NCBI GenBank assembly: GCA_016490735.1
Contig: JAEMWC010000073.1
Coordinates: 1,027,501-1,091,500, forward strand
DNA from: Pachyseris speciosa
Lineage: Eukaryota; Cnidaria; Anthozoa; Scleractinia; Pachyseridae
DNA length: 64,000 nucleotides
Direction of reading: 5' to 3'
Shown: piece by piece, positions 36,072 to 47,813 of the stretch
How positions within the stretch are numbered: position 1 is the stretch's first letter
Layout of the letters: each line of letters starts with the position of its first letter
The notes under the pieces: model-generated
Seen by the model: only the letters and a program-made list of their open reading frames with translations
What the model was told of the DNA's origin: nothing
Databases searched by the model: none
Position numbers and translations under genes: made by a program

Positions 36072-39000
36072 CAACTGATTCAGTTGAAAATTACCGCAAT
36101 GGGACAGGTCAGCAAAGCGTGCTGTCTATATTAATTGGGTCCACCACTGTTTGTTATTTAAATAGAACCACGTTGACTTAAATATTTTGGCTTCTTTTGA
36201 CGAAGTACAATTGATGCCATAAGAGGGGGGTTGGTGGGGGAATAATTAATATATATATTTAGCCAAGCCTAAAAGCGGAGCTCCAAAAGCATTCTTTTTC
36301 TACTGGCATTTACATATAGTCTGCTTGTCATATCACCCATGTGACCTCACTCAAGCTACAGAGCCAATGCTGTAAAAAATAGTATGGAAATGTGATCTGA
36401 GCCAGTGGCACAGTGGATTTGGACCCCTCGTGGATTTGCTCCCTCCAGTGCAGATCTGCTTGTGGATCAAATTTGGACCCCCTAGTCCAGAACTGCTAGC
36501 AGATATGAATCCCCCTTTACGGATTTGGATCCCCACCCCTCCTAAAAACAAGCGTTCTATTGAGTAAGGTAATATAAATTTCTTTCCAAACTGAGTTTGG
36601 AGATGTTAAAAAAGCAAAATAAAAATATTGAGGTAGGTTTTTTAAAAATAATCTTTAATACCTTGTGTAAAAAAGAACCTGCAACGCTAGTTTTCATCTA
36701 TAAATTTTCAAAACAAAACATTAACATCTTAGAGCAATACCTAAGGACAGGTCTGTTTCCCCGTTCAACTGTAGGGAACTTAGTTACATACTTAGCTACT
36801 TAGGTATGGTTTAGAGTCACTAGAAATTGGTGGAGAAGCCTGGTGATTGCTCCTTGGAATCAGTATCACATCAGATATATAGTGATTCAGATCATCACTT
36901 CATAATGAATGCAATTTCAATTATCCACAGCCTCCCATGAGACAGTCAGAAATCAGAAATTGTGTATCCTCTGGATATATGTATGCCTCACAACAATTAT
37001 GAAAGAAAGATTCATGGAAATCAATAAACATATTTAGATGCCATGAATTAAGACCAAGATATTTATTTTGATCAATTACTTCTTGACCTTACTATCACAA
37101 AAAAAAAAACTGCTTGCTAACATTAAGCTCATCACTCAATGCACCTACAGTGTTTTCAAAAAGAAATCCAGCTGCTCTTCTGGCCAGTTAAGTGCAAGAC
37201 CAAACAACTTGATAATAAGATATTGGGCATTTGGTTGATACCACTATCAAGGTGATTCATCAAAGCAAAAGTGCTGGAAATCTGTGTTAGCCATCTTAAC
37301 TTGATCTTAACATACTTCATCAAACATCAGATTCCATTAAACATTAATGCCAAATGTCATCCAAACATCCCACAAGATTGGTGTGACCAGCTACTAATAA
37401 AATTAATTGAAAGACTATATGCAGGAGAAGGAAGTCCAAAGGATGTGTACATTGGTGAGAAAGCGCTTACTTTAAGTTTAATTTTAAGTTTTAAGTTTAA
37501 TAATACTTTGTCATGCGAATACAACTAAGTTGATGCAAAACAAAAAAGTGCATGAGTGGAGAATAATTGGGAGAAACTAAATTCCCATACAAAGAATATT
37601 ATCTAATATTACACATTCTAAAAACTAAGAGGTGAAATTTAAACGTGGCCCAAAGCTAACCTAATCAAATTAAATCAAATACTTGTCTCTTACAAGTCAC
37701 CCCTGATTTGAGATTGAGACTAAAAATTATGAAGTAATCGAAAGCAAACCTAATTAAATTACATACTTGTCACTCACAAGCTACATCTGATTTAAAATTG
37801 ACATTAATAATGTAATAGATAGGACTTAAAACTGCTTAAAGAAGGTGCATGCATGATGTTCGATGGAACACCATTCCAGTCTGTTATGTAGCGATTAAAA
37901 AAAGAAAAGCTGAAGTCCATATATATATTTAGCCACGCCAAGCCTAGAATCGGAGCAGCACACTCTCACCGAGCAACTTCGCAAGGGTTTATTTGGGCCA
38001 GTTTAATTAATGTCCAAAACAATATTGAGCAGCAGCAAGGAAAACGAAGAGTTTTCGATAGTAAACGTTTGCAAAAAAAAAAAGACAGACGTTCTTGAGT
38101 CCTAACTACTTTCAGATGAAAGCGTAAAGGGATTCAAAGCGGATCAAACAAAAAAAAAACAACACTACAAGCGAACAAAGTACGATGCCGGCGAGTGTTT
38201 GCTGGAAGAAGGAGAAAGTGGAGAAATTAAACAAGACTAGCTAGTAGTTAAAATAGCTTGTGCTGATAAAGCTAGGAAAATCGGTATTTATTTTGACATA
38301 AATGCCCCTAGAAAAGAAAATATAGGGTACAAACTCTTCGTTTACAGCAGTCAACAGGAATTGACCGCGGTTCAGAAACAACAGAAACAACAAACATATT
38401 ACAAGAAAACAAAGCACAATACGAATAATATTTCGTCGAAGATTCTTGGAGAAGGTGGAGAAATTAGACAAGTAACAAAACTATCTTGTATTAAGCTAGA
38501 AAAATTGCTTAGCAAATTTGACATTAATGTCCGTAGAAAAGACAAAAAGGAGGTCCGCACCTGATCGTTTAGAGCAGTCAACAGGAATCACTGAGACAGC
38601 AATCACTCGGAATGCGACAGAGCTGAATAATAGAGCCATTTCCCACAAAATCTTTCCTTGGCTTACACAAAACACTTCAGTGCTTTGATAGTTTTACTGT
38701 TACTTGCCATGTCTTCCGAAGAACCTTCTTCAATTAATGATTCTCAGTGGCAAAACATCATCCAGATAACGAATAAAGCGCTTGCCAAACCAAACGAGCA
38801 TTTCTCTCGCAGACCCGTCCACTATAAAATTTATCAAAACCAGCCAGCCAGTCAACCCATTTCGCTGTTTTTAACATCCAAACGCTGATTCTTATCGGTT
38901 CAAACAAATTAAGCCGACATGTTTAAAGACGGCGAAACTTAATTGTTGTTTACAGGCTGCTTTCGACGAAGATCTCTTAAAGACTTTTCTCAAATGACGA

Positions 39001-40080
39001 GTGAAGCGCGCTGGGTTTTGACTGTTTTGACAGCATTTTGACAACTTAATGTCAGATTTTGAGAAGTGCACATGCACATGCATTTGATCGGATTTTTTAT
39101 TTTTACTTGAGCTTGAGTTTCCGCCTTTAATCCTTAATTTTACGAGGACTCATTGCGATTATGTGTTAATAACTGAAGATAAGGGCAAAAGTTTCTTAAC
39201 GCTATTGAGGAACCAAGGTCGAAAAACAGTCAGCCAAGCCGAGTAAAAACACTCGTTCGCTTGCAAAGAAAACAACGTAACAAAACAAACAAACAATTCA
39301 ACTACTTCTTTGCATCCCAAACGAGTATAGATGATTGTTATTTATATCCATTTGAGAGAAAAATACAAGTTTCATTCCTGAACAAAAGTAACAAGGATTA
39401 AACCAAATGTTAAGCTTCTAGTTATTTAAGTTACCTCACTGTCCTGTGTTGTAGAGGTTTCTACCACTTGAAAATACGTAAGCTTCAGTAAAGTTAAAAC
39501 AAGCATCCGCAAAAATAGCAAACGGTTTGTCCAGAGAAAGAGCTTCTTCCACAGAGTTTGAGCTACTCATTCCTCCCATTAATACCGGTGAGCTGTTAAC
39601 TGACTTTTTTTGGTGAGATGCAAGATGCCGCGGTGAAGTGAAAACCCCTTGAAACGTTGAATTATACTGTTTTCAACCGCACAATCTTCGAAGCTTTTCC
39701 TGAGAAAAATCTTTTGTCCTTCCTTTCATCACTTGAAAATTCACCTTCCGGAGTATCTTTTGACAAGTTCTTGATTTTTATGCTTTTTACGCGAAAGACA
39801 AACTTCGATCGAAGAAGATGAAGTTGTTTTGCTCAAAATAAAGAAACCAACTGAATGTGAAATTACAAGCTGTAGAAAGCGCGCGAAAAATTTTAAAGGC
39901 CTCGATGCCTCGATTTGCTTTGGGTGTCCCACACTTGACTTGAGCCTGTGATCCAGTCGAAAGCAAGTACCTGGTCAGCGGTCAACTTCAAAAAAACAGC
40001 TGACCTCGATGAGGTCTTAAATTGAGCCCGCGATATGGTCACGTTACACTGGTCAGAAGATACCTTGTTTTGACAGGTGT
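36072..40080. other. Gene-free stretch with diverged repeats
   Basis: No gene was recognised. The motif TATATATTTAGCCA-AGCCTA-AGCGGAGC occurs at about 36246 and again at about 37917. A diverged tandem duplication of about 230 bp covers 38215-38400 and 38450-38615 (GGAGAAATTA-ACAAG, GCAGTCAACAGGAAT shared). The open frame at 37271-37528 has no recognisable domain. Confidence 0.5.
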
Positions 40081-40207
40081 CAATCCGCCGTACGGAAAAA
40101 GATGGCGTCGCGCGCGGAACTCTGGGTAGATCGACCAACCAATGTAAATATTGCTCATGTCGTGATCAAATTAATGCAACAAGAAAATTAATTTCCGTAC
40201 GGAAACA

Positions 40208-41723
40208 ATGCCATTTAATTGCGCTGTGGGGGCTGTGATCACAAAAAATGGGTGCACAAGACTCTCACTTTCCACAGCTTCCCAAGGGACGATAAAATCA
40301 AATGAAAATGGATATCCGCGATCAGTTTAAGGACGAAAGATTACAAGTGGGATGCGAGCCATCGTGTATGTAGTGCGCATTTTCATGGTGGACACCTTTA
40401 CGGATCCAACAATATCCTGGCCATTTTCCCTAGAAGGGACCTGAAAACTGGCAAAGTTGTGTGGCCAATCGATATTTCCCATCTGTTGGTGGAAAAAAGA
40501 TCGCAGGAAGATCAGAGAAATAGTACGGTGAGTGTGCATGTACCGAAAGTGATTGAAGCGAGTATCAGTGATAACATACAAATGGCTTCCGTCTCGTCAC
40601 GAGAATCTTCACAAACACAAATGGCTTCTGAGTCACGAGAATCTACTGTGTCAGTGGCAGAAAACGTCGTTAGAAAGGAATGTGAATGTCAGAAGGAAAT
40701 CGATCAGCTTCAGGAACGTATAAGAAAGTTAGAAGAACAAAGAGTAGTAGAGAGGTTTGGAGTTCGTCGATTTATGGCTTCCGCCTCGGACATGAGATTT
40801 TATACCGGACTCCCTGATTACCAGACCTTTCTTTCTTTGTATAATTTCCTAAAACCAAGATTGGGCTTCTCACTAAATTACTACAATGGATATTCAAATG
40901 TTTCTAAACACCTTCCTATGTTGTATCCCGAGGAAGACCTCGAAAGCTATGCGACATTGATGAGTTGTTTTTGACAATGGCAAGATTGCGTCTCGGATTA
41001 CTGGAGAAAGATTTGGCTGATCGTTTCAACATCGCTCAGCAGGAGGTATCAGAAATTTTTGCAACCTGGATTGATGGCATGTCTGACTGTCTTGGGCAGC
41101 TTAGCTTTACTGCAGACCGGGAAAGCATCAAAAGAAATTTACCTAAATGCTTCAAACCTGATTACGAGGACGTCTACTTAATCATTGATTGTACCGAACT
41201 ATATATAGAGAAGCCATCACAAGTAATTCAACAAAGTGCCACTTGGTCTGAGTACAAGGGCCACAACACTGGGAAAGGTTTGATTGCCCTGTCACCACTA
41301 ATGCTACCAGTCTTTGCATCAGATATATATCCGGGTAGTAAGTCTGATGAAGAAATTTTGTCACAGAGTGGAATCTTGTCCTTTGCACAGCAAGGAGACC
41401 GGTGGCTTGCTGACAAAGGCTTCATTGTGCAGCACATCCTGGATAACTGGGGGGTCAGAGTAGAAACTCCAGCAAAGCTAGAAGCAAAGAAACAGTTTTC
41501 TGTGGAAGAGGATATTCACAATCGGAAGAACTCGCAAGTGAGAGTCCATGTAGAAAGAGGGATCAGACGAGTTAAGGTCTTTAGAATCTTGCGAGGGAAT
41601 ATCCCTCTTCGCTATTCGCACCTTATATCTAAATTGTGGAAGGTATGTTGCTGGCTCACTGCTTTTTTACCACCTCTCATTAGAGATGATGGGGAATTAA
41701 GGGATGAAATGAAAGAAGAGTAA
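40208..41723 (+). CDS. THAP-DDE transposase of the ISL2EU element (frame-shifted copy)
   Basis: N-terminus: a THAP zinc finger that would bind the transposon ends. MPFNCAVG and CDHKK carry the first cysteines, FHSFPRDD follows, then KWISAISL and VCSAHFHGGHLYG with the C-x-x-H pair. The finger has a small indel in GGGGG near 40227 and an in-frame TGA at about 40301 (CGA to TGA would explain it). ORF 40459-40974 adds a coiled-coil-like KECECQKEIDQLQERIRKLE segment. After a one-base shift near 40950, ORF 40965-41723 holds a helix-turn-helix (EKDLADRFNIAQQEVSEIF) and a DDE_Tnp_4 core. D75 (IIDCTE), D150 (LADKGF) and E197 (HVERGI) of that ORF are the likely catalytic triad. Probably inactive if the shifts are real. 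Confidence 0.85.
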
Positions 41724-42218
41724 ACATTGTTGTTACCTCAAAGCACTTTATATTTTGCCAAAAACATTTAACTCTAAATAGAGGCCTTGACAGGACCAAA
41801 TTCAAATAAATTCAAGACCTCAAATAATTATGCTTGGATCTCAATTTATTATGCCACGGTGTTTATTTAAAAATGGTCCAGCATTCATTTAGCATTCGAG
41901 ACAATATATGTACAGTACTTCAGAGATTTCTTTACAAACAAAAGTTCATTAAATATACCTAAGGGGATTGACAAAATGTCAGAGATGGCTTGTGAGCTGA
42001 TCATATACAAAATCTCCCTTCCCCTACACCTTTTTTTTGTGGCAAATGAATTTTTTCTCAAGTGTACCGCAGTATTTGTAGTAGTAATTACTTTCACTGA
42101 ATTTACAAATACTATTTCAAACTTCAAAAGACTGGTAGACAGCAGATCAATATCGAATTAAAGTGATTACTAAATCTTACTGTCTTAATAGCAAAATTGT
42201 ACATACCGGTAGGGGCCT

Positions 42219-42590
42219 ATTATGGAGCCATGGTGAATTTTCACCCGTGCTAAAATTTCAACCTATGCTAGTTGTACTAGGCTAAGATTTCACCTAAACT
42301 TTCAAGGGATGAATACCACCCTGGGCTGAAATTTCCATGTTGGTTTCACTAACTGTGCTGGAAATGTCAGCCCAGGCTGAAGGGTTGAGATGTAATTGCA
42401 TTCAAATCTCAGCCTAGGCCAAAAAGCAAACTGATGGTTTTTCAATGAAACAAAATAGTGGCCACAAAAAGGTGTCTGATTGGAACTAAAATTTTAAGCT
42501 GGGCTGAAATCTGCCATTTATACCTGTGCTGAAATTTTAGCCTGGACTACAATTTGCCATGTAATATCCAGCCTCTGTAAGCTAGAACAA
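42219..42590. repeat. Degenerate palindromic GCTGAAAT/ATTTCAGC repeats
   Basis: Many variants of GGCTGAAATTT and AAATTTCAGCC alternate over about 370 bp in the 3' intergenic part of the ISL2EU element. Looks like a decayed MITE or subrepeat cluster; ends not clear. Confidence 0.45.
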
Positions 42591-43029
42591 GCAAACCTTG
42601 ATGTAACAATTAATGTAACTTAGCAGATTTTTAATTCACATTTTCTGTGCTGAATCTACCATCTTGAATTGTGGAATTATGCTGTTGAGTGCAACTTGTA
42701 ATCAAATAACAATAATTTTTTCTTTTGTACGTTAATAGATGTGTGAATATAAATATGCAAATATAAATCAATAGCTTACTGTTCTTATGTACACATTTAT
42801 AAATATAAATTATCTCAATTTAATAATGAGGTCTTACTGACCTCAGAAATGTACACTTGCTTACTGGAGAAATTGTGTTAATTACAGTAAATATTTTGAT
42901 ATTTACCTTAAAAAATAATGTTATGGAAGTACTTTGTCGTGTATATAAACCTTGGCCATATTTTTATGGATTATCTAAAATAAATTATTGCACTCACAGA
43001 AAGGTGACCTGTTACAAAGATTATGCTTT

Positions 43030-43969
43030 AAAGTGCCCCTAACCCCAAAATATTTTTTCCCTTAAATAAACATTGCACCAGTACAAAACGCAATGCGCCT
43101 TTTTTGAACCAAATCTTGAATTTTTACAGGCTGTAATTAAGCAATATACCACAAGTTTCTATCACTGGTTTATGTTATGTTTAATAAATGAGCAGGAGTG
43201 TTTTATTAAGTTTAAAACACGAGGCGCAACCGAGTGTTTTAGCACTTGATAAAACACGAATTGCAAATTTATTGAACAGCTTAAAAACCTTTACTGTACA
43301 TCTATCCATTCTTACACTAAAATTTAGATTTGGGGTTATTTTGGCCTAGAAAATCGGATACAAAATTTAGCCATGTCTTTATCAAAATTATCAATGAGTT
43401 TTTTAAAGGCTGATAAACCACGCGGGATGTTGGAAGAACACTCAAAGAATTTGTAAATCACGAGCCGCAGGCGAGTGATTTATGGATTCTTCGGGTGTTT
43501 TCCAACCTCCCAAGAGGTTTATTGGCCTATAAACCAGTGATAGAAACTTGTGGTATATTGCTTTTATATAATAATCCAGAAGACGCGCGAAATTTCCATG
43601 AGTTTACTGGAACAATAAACAATAACTGATTGACCAATCAGAGTGTGCGCATTGATGTTGTTATTATATAAAAGTTACGAAATCTGGCCATCATCTGTCC
43701 CACGACCGAGCTAGTAAAGGGGATGGGATGCTTTGCATGCATGTTTACAAAGACTTAATGCAATGCAAATCGGTTTGTGACGTAAACCCAGGACTATACC
43801 CATACCCCTTACAAGCTGGTTGTGGGACAGATGATGGCCAGATTTTGTAACTTTTACAGCCTGTAGAAAATCAAGATTTGGTTGAAAAAGGCGCAATGCG
43901 TTTCAAACAGGTTCAAAGATTTATTTAAGCAAAAAAAAAAAAATGTTGGGTTTATGGGCACTTTAACAG
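43030..43969. mobile_element. MITE with layered inverted repeats, about 940 bp
   Basis: The outer ends TTAAAGTGCCC (about 43029) and GGGCACTTTAA (to about 43966) are inverted. The next layer pairs AACGCAATGCGCCTTTTT and AACCAAATCTTGA with the right side. Inside are AGCAATATACCACAAGTTTC (43141) with its inverse at about 43545, and a further hairpin of GATGATGGCCAGATTT sequence (about 43688 and 43840). It lies between the two convergent ISL2EU genes. Confidence 0.7.
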
Positions 43970-43978
43970 CTGTACACT

Positions 43979-46900
43979 CTAGGAAACAAACTTTACTTCA
44001 CGGCAGCTTTTTGCAAAAGCAGTTGCCCATTGTCTAAGGGCTAACAAGTTCTCAAAGTCTGGGACTTGCCCTTCCAACACTTTAAGTTTGTCATTATGGT
44101 TGTCATGGCGAATATTTGTTAAGGATTTGTTGTCAAGAATTGCACTACAAACTTGAAGAAAACAATTAACAAAACTAATATTTTTCTGTATTAAGAAATA
44201 TCTAGATTTATTTGATTCAGGAACAAAAGATTGAAGTATGCAAACGTTGCTGTTGGCACACTCTTGTTGTAGCTGCACCTGGCAAACATGAGCTCCAGTG
44301 ACTGCATTCAGTGGTTCAGTACATCCTTCAGCACGTGTCTTTACTTCCAGTAAACAAAGCCCAGATGGAGTAATTCTGATGCCAGTCTTTACATCCACCA
44401 GGTCTCTGCATGTCTCCCCCTGGAATGTCCTGTCTGGTGATGCCCCAAACCGTCTGTCAGATTCAAGTGGGAACATTCCACATTCCTTCACCTCAGCACC
44501 ACTATCAGTTCTGAAACGCTCAACAGCAGAAGATTCGAACTTGATCCCTCTTTGAAAATTTCTGAAGTTCTTAGTTGGTTCTTCTTTGTTGTTCACAATA
44601 CAGTCCCATGTTTCTATAAACTCTTTTCTTCCTTGTAGCCCAATCAACGCCGGTGCTTTTGAAGATGTAACTTTTCCGATTCGCTCACGGAACCAGCACT
44701 CGGATCTCTGCGGTGGGGACACAATAGTAATGGGCGTGTTCTCTTTGTCAGGTGACCCTTTTGGTGGCCCAGCACTACAGCTTTCTTCAGGACGGTATGA
44801 CAGGAACTTGCAAACAAAGTGTTGGTATTTGGATTTAGAAAGCTCTTCACGCAGTGTATCAACACGCGTTTGGTCGATTGCCGGTTCACCCTTTGGTCTT
44901 GAGTTGTAGTTGCAATTTATTTCCGAGGGTAGTTTCCGTTTTCTGCCCCCCAAATTATCTCGAGTGAGGATGTGCTTCTCAAATACAATTTCATGTACAG
45001 GATTCCGCTTCATTGCTTCTTTTTCTGAGTCTTGTTGAGCTTTTATCGTCGGCAACCCCCACTGCTGGCGTACATCCGTGCAGCTTATTGGCTTCGGCAG
45101 TTCTGTGGCCCCAAACATTTTAGCTTCAACGAGCTTGTAAGGCAGAGCCGCGATGTGTTTACAAAAACCACGTTTTCCAGCAGCACAAGACTTGTCCTTA
45201 GCGGCAATAATTTTTCCAGTCTCCTTGCTGAGTAAAAGGGAGCAAGAATAAATTCCTTTCCCCTTGGATATACTTTTGGATTGCTTCATGGCTGGCCTTG
45301 TGTGTCCCTCCAATAAAAACATGTCGTGACCGGGCAGCAAGTTAACTCTCATTGGTTCACCCGACGTCTCGAATTTTTTGGTTTTTGAGAATGCATATCC
45401 CTCTGTGACATGCCTTTTGTCGTTGGTCTGCCTGAAGAAATCTTCAACCACTGCGTGTGTTAACGCAGGGACGTCTTGTAAAGAGGTCGTCCAGCTGTCC
45501 ATGGGGATTCCCTCGCCATCGAGTAGATTTTGCACTAGTTTATCGAACTCGCTTTGGATCTGATTTCTTCTCTGTTCGGACACTTTACCCTCAGGGTCCA
45601 CCAGGAACGTCTTGTCCCAGCCATATTTGATGTATACCTGAATTCTTTATGGCCACAAACGAGAACAACCTTATCAAATTCAAGTAAACTTACTGGCCAA
45701 TTAACCCATTGACTACCGCAGGTTTTTACATTTTCGGAGTGATTTTCCACCTATAAACGATGAATAGCAATTCGTGACTCTTTATTTGAACTACCAGGGA
45801 AAAGTGGTGCTGTCCTAAGCCACTGGAGGCTCAAGGTTTCTGAAAACGTCATTTTGACGTAGCTATTTTTTATCCGTGAAGCGACAACAATGGCCCAAGT
45901 TGGGTTTGCTTGCGATTTCTGCTAAATTTACAGCCATTTTTCAACTTTAGCGGCTGCCTGATGAGCATCATTAAGCGTGACGGTAGCTAAGAGTCCACTT
46001 TCTCAAAGAATCGAGCAAGGTGATGTACTTTGTTGTTGAATTTGGCTTGTTACTCGACGAACTGGGAATTTGGCCGGTCGAACACTTAGTACCTTTGGGA
46101 CTCGACTATTGATGAATTTCTCAACCTACCGCCACATATTTTGGAATTTCTGTGTACTGAAGATGACTACGAGCAGGAAATTTTGGCGGTAGGTCGGAGT
46201 GGCTGTGTGAAAGAATTGGGGGAAGGAACGGGCGCTGTCAAAAATTCTCGTTAGTTCCCAGCATGCAATGCGCTCAGGATGTTGAAAATGTCGGGAAGGC
46301 CCGAATGCACTGGAACAAAAGGCTGTATCTACGCTCGGGAGAAGAATATGAACAAAAAGTCATTTCTAAGCTAGAAAAAGGACTGAATTTTGTTATGATG
46401 GTTGAATTTTGGTTTTTGGACGATGATTTCCCTAAAAAACATGAAGGCAAAAAGGGGCATTTTTGTTGTTTCTCTTTGACGTTAAAAACGGCCAGTTTCG
46501 TTCTTGTCCAAACTCAAAAGGCCATATTTGGTACAAATCGCTACGTTTCTTGCATTTATTGGATATGCAAATTTAAAGGGCATTCCATTTCGTGCTCACA
46601 ACTAACAGTTAAGGCAATATTCGTGCGATTGAGAAAGTTGCAATGTTTTGAAGCATGGGAGTTTTTTACGGCCGGTTTTGGCCGGCACGGGTGCCAATGG
46701 GTTAATCATTGAAGTTGCAACGGTGAAACAATGTTGCGAAGCGACTTGAAAACTTACTTGTTTTTCAGCTCTTTCAAGGTGAGGTCGTTTAAATTTCGAC
46801 AAGCCCTACACTTCAACCATCTTATAGCTTCCGTCCTAGTTAAAAGATCCATCCCTTTTATTAATTTAGCCCCGTTAATATAATTTTCGTTTAGCGCTAC

Positions 46901-46990
46901 GCTCTGACCCTGTCGGCCCGCGGCCATGTTTGTTGACATGCCCTTGACCCGATTTGGTCGATCTACCCAGAGTTCCGCGCGCGACGCCAT
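43979..46990 (-). CDS. YqaJ-type nuclease with SWIM-like finger, two exons
   Basis: Exon 1 (46990-46758) begins at an ATG inside the right terminal repeat (MASRAELWVDRP) and ends LTLKELKNK at a gtaagt donor. Exon 2 (45637-43979) follows acceptor gaattcag. It reads VYIKYGWDKTFLVDPEGK and stays open to the stop, about 552 codons. Numbered from the GTG at 45601: a SWIM-like zinc finger at about 120-150 (KSCAAGKRGFCKHI) and a YqaJ domain at about 300-460, with G-x-x-x-E (RGIKFE), ASPD and LLEVKTR giving the D...E-x-K active site of lambda-exonuclease-like enzymes. The accessory nuclease is thought to help ISL2EU transposition; its role is not established. The exon junction is one base out of frame, as if a G were missing at the donor. 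The intron carries a piggyBac-type insertion. Confidence 0.82.
45701..46705. mobile_element. Non-autonomous piggyBac-type element (copy 1), 1.0 kb
   Basis: Flanked by TTAA on both sides. The ends CCCATTGACTACCGCAGG and CACGGGTGCCAATGGG form imperfect inverted repeats. It is in the intron of the YqaJ gene. A second copy in opposite orientation is at 58662-59682. The shared 149-residue frames in both copies follow nucleotide conservation of the whole element and have no recognisable domain. Confidence 0.8.
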
Positions 46991-47011
46991 CTTTTTCCGT
47001 AAGGCGGATTG

Positions 47012-47109
47012 GCTATAAGATGGATGTCCAGTATCAAAGACGTACGCTGTAAACTAGCTGGTCAGCTTCTGGGCCAGGTGGAGTATGGCCGCCATGTTGG
47101 ATTATTATG

Positions 47110-47140
<31 letters not shown>

Positions 47141-47813
47141 GACTCCGTCGTCGTCGTCGTCGTCGTGCGTACGCGCCCACGAGCAATACCGCTAGCCATT
47201 TTTACCATGACAAAAGCAGTTGACGGGTTTCTATAGGTATGGTGCTCCGCTTGGCGGCCCTCCGGGCCGTCGGAGCTCCGCTATTACATTGGTGTCTTAC
47301 TTACATTTTCTTTGTAGTTCGTATCGGTGTATCACTATTCAGAGCCCTGATGTCTTTGAAACAACAACCTTAATGCAACTTGGAATGCTGCCTGTCAATG
47401 ATGATGGTGATGAATGATGCCACCGGGGAGGCCACGGGACTGGCAGAAGTAAAGAACAGGGGTGCTACTATTACAGGGTTGGATTGTCAAGCTCCTGGCT
47501 TTGGAACGGTCATAGAGAATGCGGCATCCTTAGAAACGGAGGCTGAGGAAAAGCAAAACGAAGACAAGAAAATGCAAGAAGGAAAACAAAAAAGTAAATA
47601 AACTTGAATGCCGGAAAAAGTTAGATTAACATTGTTGTATATGCATTACAACTGACTGAGTATAAGTAGCCAGTCAATACCAATACATGAACCTACGTAG
47701 AAAGAAAGGAAGAAACAATTACACACTGATATGCTCATCACAAATTGATCTCTTTAACTTTCGCTAGACTAGCTGACATACAATACCAGCTTTAAGCTTC
47801 AGATTAAGGTGAT
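47012..47813. other. Unassigned stretch with CGTCGT microsatellite
   Basis: (CGT)n at about 47148-47166 and a GC-rich palindrome near 47250-47280 (CTCCGCTTGGCGG...CGTCGGAGC). Two short open frames (47220-47417, 47380-47601) overlap in different frames. The second is Glu/Lys-rich at its end (EAEEKQNEDKKMQEGKQKSK). I do not recognise a family and do not call a gene. Confidence 0.35.

Larger units (their letters stand above)
40081..47011. mobile_element. ISL2EU-type DNA transposon, about 6.9 kb
   Basis: The terminal inverted repeats match over about 55 bp: CAATCCGCC, one mismatch, then TACGGAAAAAGATGGCGTCG through CTGGGTAGATCGACCAA on the left (40081-40137), inverted on the right (about 46955-47011). 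Between them lie a THAP-DDE transposase gene (plus) and a YqaJ nuclease gene (minus), convergent. That gene pair is, as I recall, the hallmark of the ISL2EU superfamily. Internal insertions are a MITE at about 43030-43969 and a 1-kb piggyBac-type element at 45701-46705. I could not identify the flanking target duplication. Confidence 0.82.

Noticed and set aside
37271..37528. 85-residue open frame in the gene-free stretch
   Set aside because: No recognisable domain, no splice or transposon context.
46263..46712. 149-residue frame, also present at 58523-58972
   Set aside because: It lies in both copies of a 1-kb piggyBac-type element. Conservation covers the whole element, including non-coding parts, and the frame runs past the element end in each case. 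No domain was recognised.
47220..47601. Two overlapping frames that might be exons (a ctttgtag acceptor-like site is near 47322)
   Set aside because: Different frames, low complexity at the end and no family recognised.
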